Source of the DNA: Lujinxingiaceae bacterium | GTDB taxonomy: Bacteria > Myxococcota_A > Bradymonadia > Bradymonadales > Bradymonadaceae | Assembly (NCBI GenBank): GCA_013697635.1 | Contig: JACCWM010000038.1 | Location: forward strand, 1-64,000 | Direction: 5' to 3' | Length of the DNA: 64,000 bases | Shown here: in pieces, positions 34,914 to 43,075 of the stretch | Layout of the letters: every line of letters begins with the position of its first letter | Numbering within the stretch: the stretch's first letter is position 1 | Position numbers and translations under genes: made by a program | The notes under the pieces: generated by a model | What the model saw: the letters and a program-made list of their open reading frames with translations, nothing else | What the model was told of the DNA's origin: nothing | Database searches by the model: none

Positions 34914-35597
34914 CTACTCTTCGCCGTGGCGCGAGGCGACGAGCGCAAAGATCGTGTCGCGCAGGGCGCTGGCTTCGGTGAGCAGATCGTCGTCGCTGGC
35001 AATTTGGGCCAGGGCCTTTTCGACCTCGGAGAGCGCGCGGCGCAGGTGATGCAACGGCTTTTGTACCGGCTCCGGGCGTAGATGCTCGGGCACCGCCTCA
35101 CGAAACTCCTTTCGCAGCGCGCTGACCGTGCGCTCGCCGCGAAGCGCGGCGTCTTTGAGATCGGCGTAGGTGGCAGCCGGCAGGCGCTCCTCTTTGACTT
35201 CGCGATGGGCCTTGGCCAGCACGGCCACTGTGTCCATGTCGGGTGCGGAGTGCGTGAGCCGGGCGCTCCGGGATGCTTCGTCCTCGGGCGGACGATTGGC
35301 CGGCAGATACTGCGGGGCCTGGTTCTCGACCCACTGATAGCCTTCCATCAATTTGCCGGCCACGGTGCGGCTGAGTCGCAGCTCGTTGGTGCAATAGACG
35401 GCAAACGAGCGAAAACCCCACTCGCGAAAGGCCTCCGTGCGATCGACGTTGAAGAGATGCTCGGCGAGCTCGATCCAGGCCGACTGAAAATCGACCGTGC
35501 CCTTGAGCGTCTGGTAGCGCAGATCGCCCTCGTCCAAAATTTCGAGCATGGCTTGAATGCGTTCGTCGAGCGGGCTTTCGGTGGCGTCGTAAGACAT
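34914..35597 (-). CDS. Unknown soluble protein with helix-turn-helix-like segment
   Basis: 227 aa from ATG 35597 (AAAGGA 11 nt upstream; an upstream in-frame ATG lacks support). Mostly helical and acidic. The segment YCTNELRLSRTVAGKLMEGYQWV has an HTH-like look, preceded by FREWGFRSF. Near the C-terminus VSALRKEFREAVPEHLRPEP and LHHLRRALSEVEKALAQI could be a coiled coil. I do not recognise the family. It converges on the hybrid histidine kinase with an 11-bp gap. Confidence 0.7.
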   Translation of the reverse strand: MSYDATESPLDERIQAMLEILDEGDLRYQTLKGTVDFQSAWIELAEHLFNVDRTEAFREWGFRSFAVYCTNELRLSRTVAGKLMEGYQWVENQAPQYLPANRPPEDEASRSARLTHSAPDMDTVAVLAKAHREVKEERLPAATYADLKDAALRGERTVSALRKEFREAVPEHLRPEPVQKPLHHLRRALSEVEKALAQIASDDDLLTEASALRDTIFALVASRHGEE

Positions 35598-35802
35598 AGG
35601 CGCACATATCCTTTCGAAGGTGGGTGACGAGGCCAAAAAAGGGGCGGCCACGGCCGCCGGCATCATAGCCGTAGCGCAGAATTTTTACGAGCACGGCGGT
35701 CAACGAAAACGGCGAATCGGCAAGCTGGTAGGATAGCTCTCAGGCAAGTGAACGGGTTGCGAGCGCCCGAAGAACTGCTCCTCGATGCGGCGCGCATCGG
35801 CG

Positions 35803-36912
35803 CTAAGCGTGGCGCTTGGCGCCTCTTCGCAGCGGCGCTCGAGCTGGCGAGTCATCGTGCGAATCGCCAGCGCGTGGGGGCCGCCGGCGCGCCTGCCGCC
35901 CGAGCACGCCTGAAAGAGCGTCGTGGCCGGGCTTGTGCCCCAGGCGAGGCTTGCCAGATAGGCCGATGTCGCGCGTATTGAAGCCGTCCCAGGGGATGTC
36001 GTTGAAGCGAAAGGTGCTGCCGCAGCTGTGGCGCGCGTGCACGGACTGCACGGCCTCGCGCAGCTCGCGCCGGCCGCTGGCAGCGATCGTCAGGCTCTTG
36101 AACTGAGCCGGGCTGAGCGCAGCCTTAGCCTCGGCGCGAATCGCCTCGCCGAAGGCCGCATCGACCGGGTCTTCGGGCGCCTCGTCGCGCTCCTCGAAGA
36201 GCGGCCAAAGCGTGCTCACGGCAAAATCGAGGATGCGATCGACGACGACCAGCGCCTCTTCGGCGCCGGACTTGGCCACGCCAAGGTAGGATTCGTAGAT
36301 GTTGGTGGTGTCGACACGCTCGACGATGCGAACGCGCACCTCGAGATCGCCCACTAGCACCGGCGCGTTGGCCAACTGGCGGTAGAACTCCGAGACCCAG
36401 ATCACCCGATCCCGGGAGCGAACCAGGCTGCCCTCGATCATGAACGGCTCGCCTAGCGCCTCGACACGTCGATTCCATGCGCGCATCAGCCGCTCGAACT
36501 CCTCGAACTCGATGCCGATATCGCCCGCGTCCAAGATCTCACGCATCTGCTCGAGGATGTCGAGCAGCTCGCCATCCTCGACAGCACCCGTGATGGCTTC
36601 GAAGAGCTCGTCGCGGCGCGCGTGGTCCGCTTCCTGGCCGCGTGAGACGGCGATCAGCCAGTGAGGAAAGAGTTGGGCGTGCACCAGCTCGAGGCCGACT
36701 TGGCTCTCGCGCGCGAGCTGGCGCTCCTGGATGAAGCGGTAGTTGCCAAAGATGTCGGTCGTGCCGCGCAGATAGGAGACCGGCGAGAGGCAGCACATGG
36801 TGATGCTGACCCCGAGAAAGCCCAGCACGATGACCGCGATGCCCGCAGGCGACTGCCACCAGGGCCGAAAGTCTGGGGCGTGGTCGTTGTCGTTAGGTGT
36901 GGTCTTGTGCAT
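35803..36912 (-). CDS. Unknown membrane-anchored protein, probable C-terminal frameshift
   Basis: 369 aa as read. One N-terminal membrane helix (PAGIAVIVLGFLGVSITMCC, residues 21-40) leads to a long helical, acidic extracytoplasmic region (FEEFERLMRAWNRRVEALG, SEFYRQLANAPVLVGDLEVR). The last 50 codons turn into Arg/His/Pro-rich sequence after DGFNTRDIG. In another frame from about 35970 the reading is far more protein-like (YLASLAWGTSPATTLF, ALAIRTMTRQLERRCEEA, ARRIEEQFFGRSQPVHLP) and ends with TGA near 35700. A frameshift near 35965-35975 is therefore likely, real or a sequence error. A 12-bp hairpin sits directly before the start codon. Function unknown. Confidence 0.6.
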   Translation of the reverse strand: MHKTTPNDNDHAPDFRPWWQSPAGIAVIVLGFLGVSITMCCLSPVSYLRGTTDIFGNYRFIQERQLARESQVGLELVHAQLFPHWLIAVSRGQEADHARRDELFEAITGAVEDGELLDILEQMREILDAGDIGIEFEEFERLMRAWNRRVEALGEPFMIEGSLVRSRDRVIWVSEFYRQLANAPVLVGDLEVRVRIVERVDTTNIYESYLGVAKSGAEEALVVVDRILDFAVSTLWPLFEERDEAPEDPVDAAFGEAIRAEAKAALSPAQFKSLTIAASGRRELREAVQSVHARHSCGSTFRFNDIPWDGFNTRDIGLSGKPRLGHKPGHDALSGVLGRQARRRPPRAGDSHDDSPARAPLRRGAKRHA

Positions 36913-36915
36913 CTG

Positions 36916-36948
36916 CGTGGCCCAATCCAGGTTGTCGATTGGGCCACG
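36916..36948 (-). terminator. 12-bp perfect hairpin between two minus-strand genes
   Basis: CGTGGCCCAATC and GATTGGGCCACG pair perfectly around a 9-nt loop. It lies after the stop at 36964 and only 3 nt before ATG 36912 on the minus strand. There is no following T-run, so it is either a weak terminator for the upstream gene or a structure blocking ribosome entry at the next gene. Confidence 0.5.
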
Positions 36949-36963
36949 TTAGCAGACGGCGGC

Positions 36964-38334
36964 CTACATCTCCATCAGGTCTTTGACCGTCGTGACCGCC
37001 TCAAAACCGATGCCGACGCCCGTGGCCGCTGGTCCCGCGGTCAGCCCACCGACCAAACCACCGGAGACCACGTTGGCCGCCGCCAAGACGAGCGCCACAT
37101 CGCGACTGAAGGCAACGTTGTCGACATTTTTGCTGGTTCCAAGTTTCATGGAGTCGGCCGTCTTGGCCAGCTCGAGCTGACCGTGAGCATGGGCCAGGCC
37201 GGGCGCTGCGCCGAGCGCTGTGGCCGTTGCGCTCATGCCCAGCCCAGAGGACAGGCCGATCGGTCCCGTGCCGACAATCGTGATGAGGTTGAGCGCTGTG
37301 ATGACGATGCGCTCTTTTCGCTCACCGGCGCGCGAGTCGGCGGTTGCCTCGTTGATCAGCTTGCCCAGGCTGTTGGGGCCGGTCTTGGAGTCGAGGATCG
37401 CGCCCCGATCGGCGAAGACCTGGTTGCGCGCGAGCTCGAAGTTCGGATCCGTCAGGAAACGGTCGTGCTTGATCTGGTTGCTGCTCAGATCGCGGTCGAG
37501 GCGATCGAGCCCTTTCGTGAGCTTGATGAGCGCCTTGTCCAGATCACGCTCGGCACCGGCGAGCTTTTTCGGATCGCCCTGAACGCCATCGAGGGTCGTC
37601 GCAAGGCTCTTGGCGCTCTTGGAGTCGATGCCGATCTGCTGGAAGACATCGGTCAGTTTGGCGACGTCGCCGCCGCCGTTGGCTGCGAGCGTCGTCAAGA
37701 ATGCACGGCGCGAATCGGGGCTGTCGTTGATCGCGGCGATCATCTCTTTGGCGGCGCCAATCTGGGGCCGCGCCTGGTCGGCGACCGCCTGGCCCAGATC
37801 GGCGACGATCTGGGACTCGATGTTGGCGATGATCTTGTCGGCGGCCTGGGCATTGCCGCCCTCGGCCTTCGATAAGAGTGTGTGCAGCGCTTGTTTGTTG
37901 TCGAGCAGCTCGACCATCGACTTGCGCTCGGAGTGGCCGAGCTTGTCGTAGACATAAGCGTTGAGCGAGCTTTGCAATCCAACGAGGCTCTGGGCGCCGT
38001 TTTGCTCCAAGAAACCCACGAGCTTCTTGGCCACGCTGTGATCGGCCACATCCTTGGGCGCGCCCCTGCTCGCGTCGCTCAACTCCCAGACGCTCTTGGC
38101 CTCAACGGCGCCTTGTGGCGAGCTCTCGAGCCGGTTTTGGGCGCCCTCCATTTGAGGGGCTGGGCACTGATCACTCTGCTCCCAGACGTCGTGGCCTGCG
38201 GGCGTAAAGTCGGCGGGCGGCGCAACCGGCGAGGAGGGCGCGCAAAGGTCGGCTGGTGTGCCGTTAATCGCGGAATCGGTGGCGATGTCGGGCGTCGAGA
38301 CGGGCGGTGAGGAATTGCCGATGCGGTTGCTCAT
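36964..38334 (-). CDS. Unknown protein with hydrophobic C-terminal region
   Basis: 456 aa, no signal peptide. The first 90 residues are Pro/Ser/Ala-rich and disordered. The middle is strongly helical (KKLVGFLEQNGAQSLVGLQS, LDKALIKLTKGLDRLDRDL). The last 120 residues contain Gly/Ala-rich hydrophobic stretches (ALNLITIVGTGPIGLSSGLG, VALVLAAANVVSGGLVGGLT). The layout of disordered head, helical bundle and hydrophobic glycine-rich tail recalls secreted translocator- or toxin-like proteins, but I recognise no family. It has its own divergent promoter region facing the UbiB-type gene. Confidence 0.65.
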   Translation of the reverse strand: MSNRIGNSSPPVSTPDIATDSAINGTPADLCAPSSPVAPPADFTPAGHDVWEQSDQCPAPQMEGAQNRLESSPQGAVEAKSVWELSDASRGAPKDVADHSVAKKLVGFLEQNGAQSLVGLQSSLNAYVYDKLGHSERKSMVELLDNKQALHTLLSKAEGGNAQAADKIIANIESQIVADLGQAVADQARPQIGAAKEMIAAINDSPDSRRAFLTTLAANGGGDVAKLTDVFQQIGIDSKSAKSLATTLDGVQGDPKKLAGAERDLDKALIKLTKGLDRLDRDLSSNQIKHDRFLTDPNFELARNQVFADRGAILDSKTGPNSLGKLINEATADSRAGERKERIVITALNLITIVGTGPIGLSSGLGMSATATALGAAPGLAHAHGQLELAKTADSMKLGTSKNVDNVAFSRDVALVLAAANVVSGGLVGGLTAGPAATGVGIGFEAVTTVKDLMEM

Positions 38335-38551
38335 GAAGTTTTTCTCCCTGGGCTTTTGGTGAGGTTGATCATTGCGCCTGATCTGTTATCGAGAGAAATG
38401 GTCGATCTGTTGCGTGCTGGGATGCATTTTCTCGAAAAAAGTTTTGACCGGGCCGAGGTGCGCGAGCCTTTTGGGGCGCGGAATCGCAGCCACATGGCGA
38501 CGGTTTGATCCATGGCTGCATAATGCGGTCCCCCACATTTGGAAGCGGGCG

Positions 38552-39919
38552 ATGAGCGAAGATTGGGACAAGCTGGCTGGCGAGCAGGGCGAGGAGATTG
38601 CGACCAGCCACTTCAAGCGCGCCTTCGCGCTGGGTTCGATGGGTGCGCGCGTATCGGCCTCGGCCCTGGCCGGCAAGCTCGGCAGCATGGTCATGCCCGC
38701 CTCCAAGGAGAAGCGCGACGCCTATCTGGAGGCCGCCTATACCAAGAATGCGCACCGCGTCGTGGAGGCCCTCGGCAAGCTCAAGGGCGCCTCGATGAAG
38801 GTCGGCCAGATGCTCTCGGTCGATCCGGAGCTCTTGCCTCCGGAGTTTGCCAGCGTGATGAGCTCGCTGCAGAGCCAGGCGCCGCCGATGACCTATGCAA
38901 CGGTCAAGGCCCAGATCGAGCGCGCCTTCGATCTGCCGATCGAGGACGTCTTCTCGTACTTCGACCCGTCGCCAGTTGGCGCCGCGAGCATCGGCCAGGT
39001 GCATCGCGCTCGCCTGATCAGCGGCGAGGATGTCGCCGTCAAGGTGCAGTATCCCAAGGTGGCCGAGTCGCTCGAGAGCGATCTGAAGAGTCTGCGCTCG
39101 CTCTTGAGCTACGGGCGCGCGGTGTTCGAGAAGCAGCGCCTCGACGCCTACCTGAGCGAGGTGCGCGAGGTGATCATCCAGGAGGCCGACTACCTGGCCG
39201 AGGCCCGAAACCTCGAAGGATTTGGCGAGGTGGTGCGCGCCCGAGAGGGGCTGAGCGCGCCGCGCCCCTACATGCAGTGGACGCGCCCATGCGTGCTCGT
39301 CATGGAGTTCATGGAAGGCCGCCCGCTCGAAGAAGCGCTTCGCGAGATGGGCCCTGGCCAGCGCCGCGACCAGCTTCTGGTGCGCTGGGTCGACACCTAC
39401 GCCTGGATGTTCCACGTCTGCCACGAGCTGCACGCCGACCCGCACCCGGGCAACTTTTTGCTCGACGCCCAGGACAACCTCGTCTTGCTCGACTTTGGCT
39501 GCATCAAGAGCTTCGATCCAGCGCTCACCGATGGTTTCCTCGACGTGCTCGACGCCTGCTGGCAAAACGAGCCTGCGCGCGCGATCGCCAGCTACGCGCG
39601 CATGGGTTTTGGCACCGGCTCGACCAAAGAGAGCCGCCTCGAGCCCGAGTTGCTGCTCGAGTACCACCGGATCATCCTCGCGCCCTTTCTCGAGGACGCG
39701 CCCTTTGACTTCGCCAGCTGGAGTCCCACCCGCGAGGGCAAGCTCTTCGTCTTGCGCCACCCCAGTCTGCTCGCGCTCGCGCCGCCGCCGCAGGTGCTCT
39801 CGTTTTTTCGCGTCTTGAGCGGGATCAAGGGCCTGCTCTCCAAGATGGACGCGCGCCTCAACGTCTACCAGATGGCCCGCGAGATGGCCCGCGAGCGCGG
39901 CCGGCTGACCCTGACTTGA
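38552..39919 (+). CDS. ABC1/AarF/UbiB family atypical kinase
   Basis: 455 aa. ATG 38552 follows GGAAG at 6-nt spacing; the long open frame upstream is not protein-like. Family hallmarks are KxGQ in SMKVGQMLS, the Ala-rich loop PVGAASIGQVHRARL, the Lys in AVKVQYP, LHADPHPGNFLLD (catalytic loop) and LVLLDFGCIK (metal DFG). These ATPase-like proteins support ubiquinone biosynthesis or other lipid metabolism. It lacks the C-terminal membrane helices of E. coli UbiB. The next gene begins 67 bp later. Confidence 0.93.
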   Translation: MSEDWDKLAGEQGEEIATSHFKRAFALGSMGARVSASALAGKLGSMVMPASKEKRDAYLEAAYTKNAHRVVEALGKLKGASMKVGQMLSVDPELLPPEFASVMSSLQSQAPPMTYATVKAQIERAFDLPIEDVFSYFDPSPVGAASIGQVHRARLISGEDVAVKVQYPKVAESLESDLKSLRSLLSYGRAVFEKQRLDAYLSEVREVIIQEADYLAEARNLEGFGEVVRAREGLSAPRPYMQWTRPCVLVMEFMEGRPLEEALREMGPGQRRDQLLVRWVDTYAWMFHVCHELHADPHPGNFLLDAQDNLVLLDFGCIKSFDPALTDGFLDVLDACWQNEPARAIASYARMGFGTGSTKESRLEPELLLEYHRIILAPFLEDAPFDFASWSPTREGKLFVLRHPSLLALAPPPQVLSFFRVLSGIKGLLSKMDARLNVYQMAREMARERGRLTLT

Positions 39920-39986
39920 TTGCCTGCGATTGGTAGGTAAGATTCAGGTCGCCGCCCCTCAAGGTTGAAGACACGCGAGATCTGCC

Positions 39987-40481
39987 ATGTCCTCCAAAAT
40001 GTTGCGCCACCGTCTGGCGTTTGCCATCGTCGGGTTGTGGCTCGCCGGCTTTGCCTGCCACAATCATGACGATCACGACCACGACGATCATGACCATCAT
40101 CACGAGAACAATCTTCACCATCACCACGATGTGCCCGAGCCCTATCGTAACATGACGAATCCGCTGGCCGGCGATGCGCCGGCCGCTTTGCTTGGCGAGG
40201 CGCTGTTCGAGCAAAACTGCGCGCGCTGCCACGGCGCAAGCGGGCAGGGCGACGGACCCGAAGCCAGCACCAACACCGGCGGTGTCGTCTCCGATCTCAC
40301 CGATGCCACGCACGGGGCCCTCGATGACGACTACCTGAATTGGCGCATTCACGAGGGCGGCGCGCATGCGCCCTTCAACTCGCTGATGCCAGCCTTCAAG
40401 GAGACACTCTCCGACGAGCAAGCCTGGCAGATCATCACCTACCTTCGCCACCTCGTCGCCGAGCGTGCTTTAGGGCAGTGA
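39987..40481 (+). CDS. His-rich cytochrome c lipoprotein
   Basis: 164 aa. The signal peptide ends at a lipobox with Cys24 (LAGFAC). It is followed at once by a His/Asp stretch of about 24 residues (HNHDDHDHDDHDHHHEN, then HHHH), a likely metal-binding segment. A class I cytochrome c domain follows with heme motif CARCHG near residue 78 and a Met ligand in NSLMPAFKE, ending AWQIITYLRHLV. An electron carrier anchored to the envelope is likely. The His tail may bind Zn, Ni or Cu; which metal is not known. Confidence 0.88.
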   Translation: MSSKMLRHRLAFAIVGLWLAGFACHNHDDHDHDDHDHHHENNLHHHHDVPEPYRNMTNPLAGDAPAALLGEALFEQNCARCHGASGQGDGPEASTNTGGVVSDLTDATHGALDDDYLNWRIHEGGAHAPFNSLMPAFKETLSDEQAWQIITYLRHLVAERALGQ

Positions 40482-40507
40482 CCCAGGCCAGTGACTCAGG
40501 CCCCTGA

Positions 40508-40528
40508 CCCAGCGCAGCGATCGCTGGG
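40508..40528. other. Short inverted repeat after the cytochrome gene
   Basis: CCCAGCG and CGCTGGG pair with a 7-nt loop, 27 bp after the stop at 40481. No T-run follows, so it is not a classical terminator; a Rho-independent role is unproven. Confidence 0.35.
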
Positions 40529-40585
40529 CTTGTGCGCGACCGTGGCTAGTTTTGTCTTTGATCCCAATGGTTTAAAGGCTTCCAA

Positions 40586-41680
40586 ATGACTGGTCGACGA
40601 GGCGTCTCCCTCTTTTTCGCGCTGTTCGTGCTTGTCTTGCTGAGCGCGGTGGGCTGTCGCACGATCACCTCGGATCTGGCCGAGGCTGCCGTCGATCCAG
40701 CCGTTGGGGCGGCCGTTACGAGCGCGCTCGAGGCGCTCGCCGAGCCCGAGAATCAGGGGCTGATCAACGAGTTGCTCGCGCTCGAGGGCATCGAGCTTGC
40801 TAGCGAGCGCGCCGGCCGTGGGCTGCTTCGCGGCATGCTCAGCTTGCTGGTCATGGACGCGAGCGGCGGCGGCCCAAAGGCCAACGACGCGATGAGCGAG
40901 CGCTTTCGGCAAATGGGCGAGCAGATGGGCCAGGATCTCTCGCCGGTGGTCGTGGCGATCGTCACCGACATGGTCGACGCGATCATGCGTGAGATTTTCA
41001 GCCCCGCCAGCCGGCGCGAGGCCGCAGCTTTTGCCGGGGCCGTGGCCCGCGAGGCGACGGCCGCCTCGATGGAGGCCCTGGCCCAAGGGCTGGTCGAGCA
41101 CGTCGGCCCGGCCCTGGCACAGATCATCGAGCGCGACATGGGCCCGGCGCTCACCCGCTTGCTCAACGAGGACTTCAATCAGGCGCTCGGCCGAACGGCC
41201 AACCTCGTCTCCGAGCAGGTCGTGCTCGGCTCGGCGGCCGCCGTACGCGCCCTCGAATCGGACGCGCCGCCGCGCGCGCCCTCGGTCTTCGATCGCTTCG
41301 ACAGCATCTTGGAATCCGTCGATCGCTCCACGGGTGCCCTCTTCTGGGTGCTGCTCGCGATCGTCGCCCTATTGCTTGCCACGATCGTCGGCGTGTTCTT
41401 CTGGGGCCGCAAGAATCGCTCCCAGGCGCGCACCCTGGAGCACGAAAACGCGCTTCGCGAGCAGACCGTCGTCGGCCTGGCCCGCGCCGTTCACGCCAGC
41501 CGCGACCAACCCTGGGCCGACGAGCTGCTCGACAACATCAACTACGAGTTTCGCGACACCGAGCACGGCGGCTACCTGCGTAGCCTGCTTCGGCGCGAGA
41601 ACTTGCGCGTTCGCTCCGGGCGCGCCAATGGCCGCGATACACCCTCACAACACGAGTCCGGCGCCCACGACCCGCACTGA
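40586..41680 (+). CDS. Lipoprotein with internal membrane segment, unknown function
   Basis: 364 aa. AAAGG lies 7 nt upstream of ATG 40586. The N-terminus (SLFFALFVLVLLSAVGC) ends in a lipobox with Cys24. Residues 30-240 are helical and Ala/Glu-rich (VTSALEALAEPENQGLINEL, REATAASMEALAQGLVEHV). A membrane helix lies near 250-272 (LFWVLLAIVALLLATIVGVFF), followed by a basic cytoplasmic-type tail of about 90 residues. Lipid anchor plus internal helix is unusual. I do not recognise the family. Confidence 0.75.
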   Translation: MTGRRGVSLFFALFVLVLLSAVGCRTITSDLAEAAVDPAVGAAVTSALEALAEPENQGLINELLALEGIELASERAGRGLLRGMLSLLVMDASGGGPKANDAMSERFRQMGEQMGQDLSPVVVAIVTDMVDAIMREIFSPASRREAAAFAGAVAREATAASMEALAQGLVEHVGPALAQIIERDMGPALTRLLNEDFNQALGRTANLVSEQVVLGSAAAVRALESDAPPRAPSVFDRFDSILESVDRSTGALFWVLLAIVALLLATIVGVFFWGRKNRSQARTLEHENALREQTVVGLARAVHASRDQPWADELLDNINYEFRDTEHGGYLRSLLRRENLRVRSGRANGRDTPSQHESGAHDPH

Positions 41681-41756
41681 ACGACTCACCTCGGCGCCCA
41701 TATCGGGCAATAGGTGGTCTGGTGTATTGGGGTTGGAACTTGGCTTGGTCACTGCA

Positions 41757-41830
41757 TGACCCCGGCGCGGTTCGAACGCGCGACCCTCAGATTAGGAATC
41801 TGATGCTCTATCCAGCTGAGCTACGGAGTC
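41757..41830 (-). tRNA. tRNA-Arg (CCT anticodon)
   Basis: The minus strand folds as a full cloverleaf of 74 nt: acceptor GACTCCG/CGGGGTC with discriminator A, D-arm GCTC...GAGC, anticodon stem TCAGA/TCTGA with loop TTCCTAA (anticodon CCT), and T-arm GCGCG-TTCGAAC-CGCGC. CCA is not encoded. It reads AGG codons. Confidence 0.96.
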
Positions 41831-41963
41831 GGGTGTGCTTTTTGGTGCTTTGGGGCGCTCGCAGTCGGCAGGCTGCGAGCAAATTGACTTATCAGCCATC
41901 GGCAAAGAGATCAACGCGTGTGGCGAGGAGAAGAGTTCGCCAAAGGTGCTGCTCCGGGCCGGT

Positions 41964-42407
41964 TTAGTCCTGCAAGGAGAGCACGGCCGTTTCCAGTTGT
42001 TCGGGGGTGGCGCCGAGGGGGTTTTCGATCAAGGTGACGATGCGGTATTCGCCGGCGGGCAGGGCCTCGGCCATGGCGATGACGTAGTCGGCGCGCTGGC
42101 CGGCTTCGAGGCGGCGAGCGGCTTGATCGCAGAAGTCGGGGAAGTTCTCGGCGGCGTGCCAGGCGCCTTCGATGCGCATGTCGATGCGGGTGTAGCAGAG
42201 GTTGTAGCCGACGTCATGTGCGGTGTGGTTGACCAGGTTGACGTTGATCTTCTCGTTTCGCACGTAGGCGCTGCGCGTCGTGGTGAAGGCGACGCCGGAG
42301 GCAGGAATGGCCGCGGCTGGCGAGGCGTCGGATGCTGGCGAGGCGTTTTGGGTGGCGCAGGCCGCGCTGGCGAGCAGGAGCATGGTGAGCAGCAGCAGAT
42401 GCTTCAT
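41964..42407 (-). CDS. Small lipoprotein, paralog of the upstream neighbour
   Basis: 147 aa. ATG 42407 has GAGGT 8 nt upstream. The lipobox is SAAC (Cys17). The mature part is one Ig-like beta domain: SGVAFTTTRSAYVRNEKINV, NHTAHDVGYNLCYTRIDMR, WHAAENFPDFCDQAARRLEA, PAGEYRIVTLIENPLG. Two conserved Cys (CYT and DFC) may form a disulfide. The form resembles bacterial immunoglobulin-like domains (BIg-type) that stabilise envelope proteins. It duplicates the gene at 42520-42969. Confidence 0.85.
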   Translation of the reverse strand: MKHLLLLTMLLLASAACATQNASPASDASPAAAIPASGVAFTTTRSAYVRNEKINVNLVNHTAHDVGYNLCYTRIDMRIEGAWHAAENFPDFCDQAARRLEAGQRADYVIAMAEALPAGEYRIVTLIENPLGATPEQLETAVLSLQD

Positions 42408-42519
42408 GGGCTGGTACCTCTTCCAAGTGGCCAACGTAAACGCGCGGTCGCCGGCAAGAGCCTGCGACCGCGCGTGTGCTGGTCCGTCATTTGAATTCGC
42501 TTGCGCGAAGGTGAAACGC

Positions 42520-42969
42520 TCAGTCCTTGAGCGAGAAAACAGCGGTCTCGACCTGTTGGCGGTCCGAGCCGAGCGGGTTCTCGATGTAGGTTACGACGCG
42601 GTACTCACCTGCCGGCATGGTCTCGGCCATCGAGAGGTTGTGCTCGACGTTGGTGCCGCCTTCGAGGCGAAGGGTGTCGCCCTCGCAGAAGTCCGGGAAG
42701 TTCTGGCTGGCCTGCCAGGTGCCCTCGACGTGCCTGTCGATGCGGAGGAAGCAAAGGTTGTAGCCCACTTCGTGGGTGGTGTTGTTGGTGATGGACAGGT
42801 TGACCGTCTCGGTGCGCACGTACGCGTTGGTCTCGGTGTTGAAGGTGACGCCCGAGGCAGGAGCTTCCATGGCCGGGATGGTCGTGACGTCAGATTCCGC
42901 AGGCGGAGGCGTCGTGGCACATGCGGTCGTGGCGAGAAGGATCGTAGCAAGGATAATGTAACGTTTCAT
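42520..42969 (-). CDS. Small lipoprotein, paralog of the downstream neighbour
   Basis: 149 aa. ATG 42969 opens a clear signal peptide with lipobox TTAC (MKRYIILATILLATTAC). The mature domain aligns with the neighbour throughout: SGVTFNTETNAYVRTETVNL, NNTTHEVGYNLCFLRIDRH, FPDFCEGDTLRLEG, PAGEYRVVTYIENPLGSD. The frame stays open upstream to 43620, but that part overlaps the next gene and reads as noncoding. The pair is a tandem duplication of about half-identical proteins. Function unknown. Confidence 0.85.
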   Translation of the reverse strand: MKRYIILATILLATTACATTPPPAESDVTTIPAMEAPASGVTFNTETNAYVRTETVNLSITNNTTHEVGYNLCFLRIDRHVEGTWQASQNFPDFCEGDTLRLEGGTNVEHNLSMAETMPAGEYRVVTYIENPLGSDRQQVETAVFSLKD

Positions 42970-43075
42970 AGCCGTCTTGAGCTTGAGGGGAAAACAAAAA
43001 GTGACTCTGTGATGGTGCGCGCGCAGCATAACCGGAAGCTGCGCGATAAGGAAGCAAAATTTGTTCAGTGCCAAC

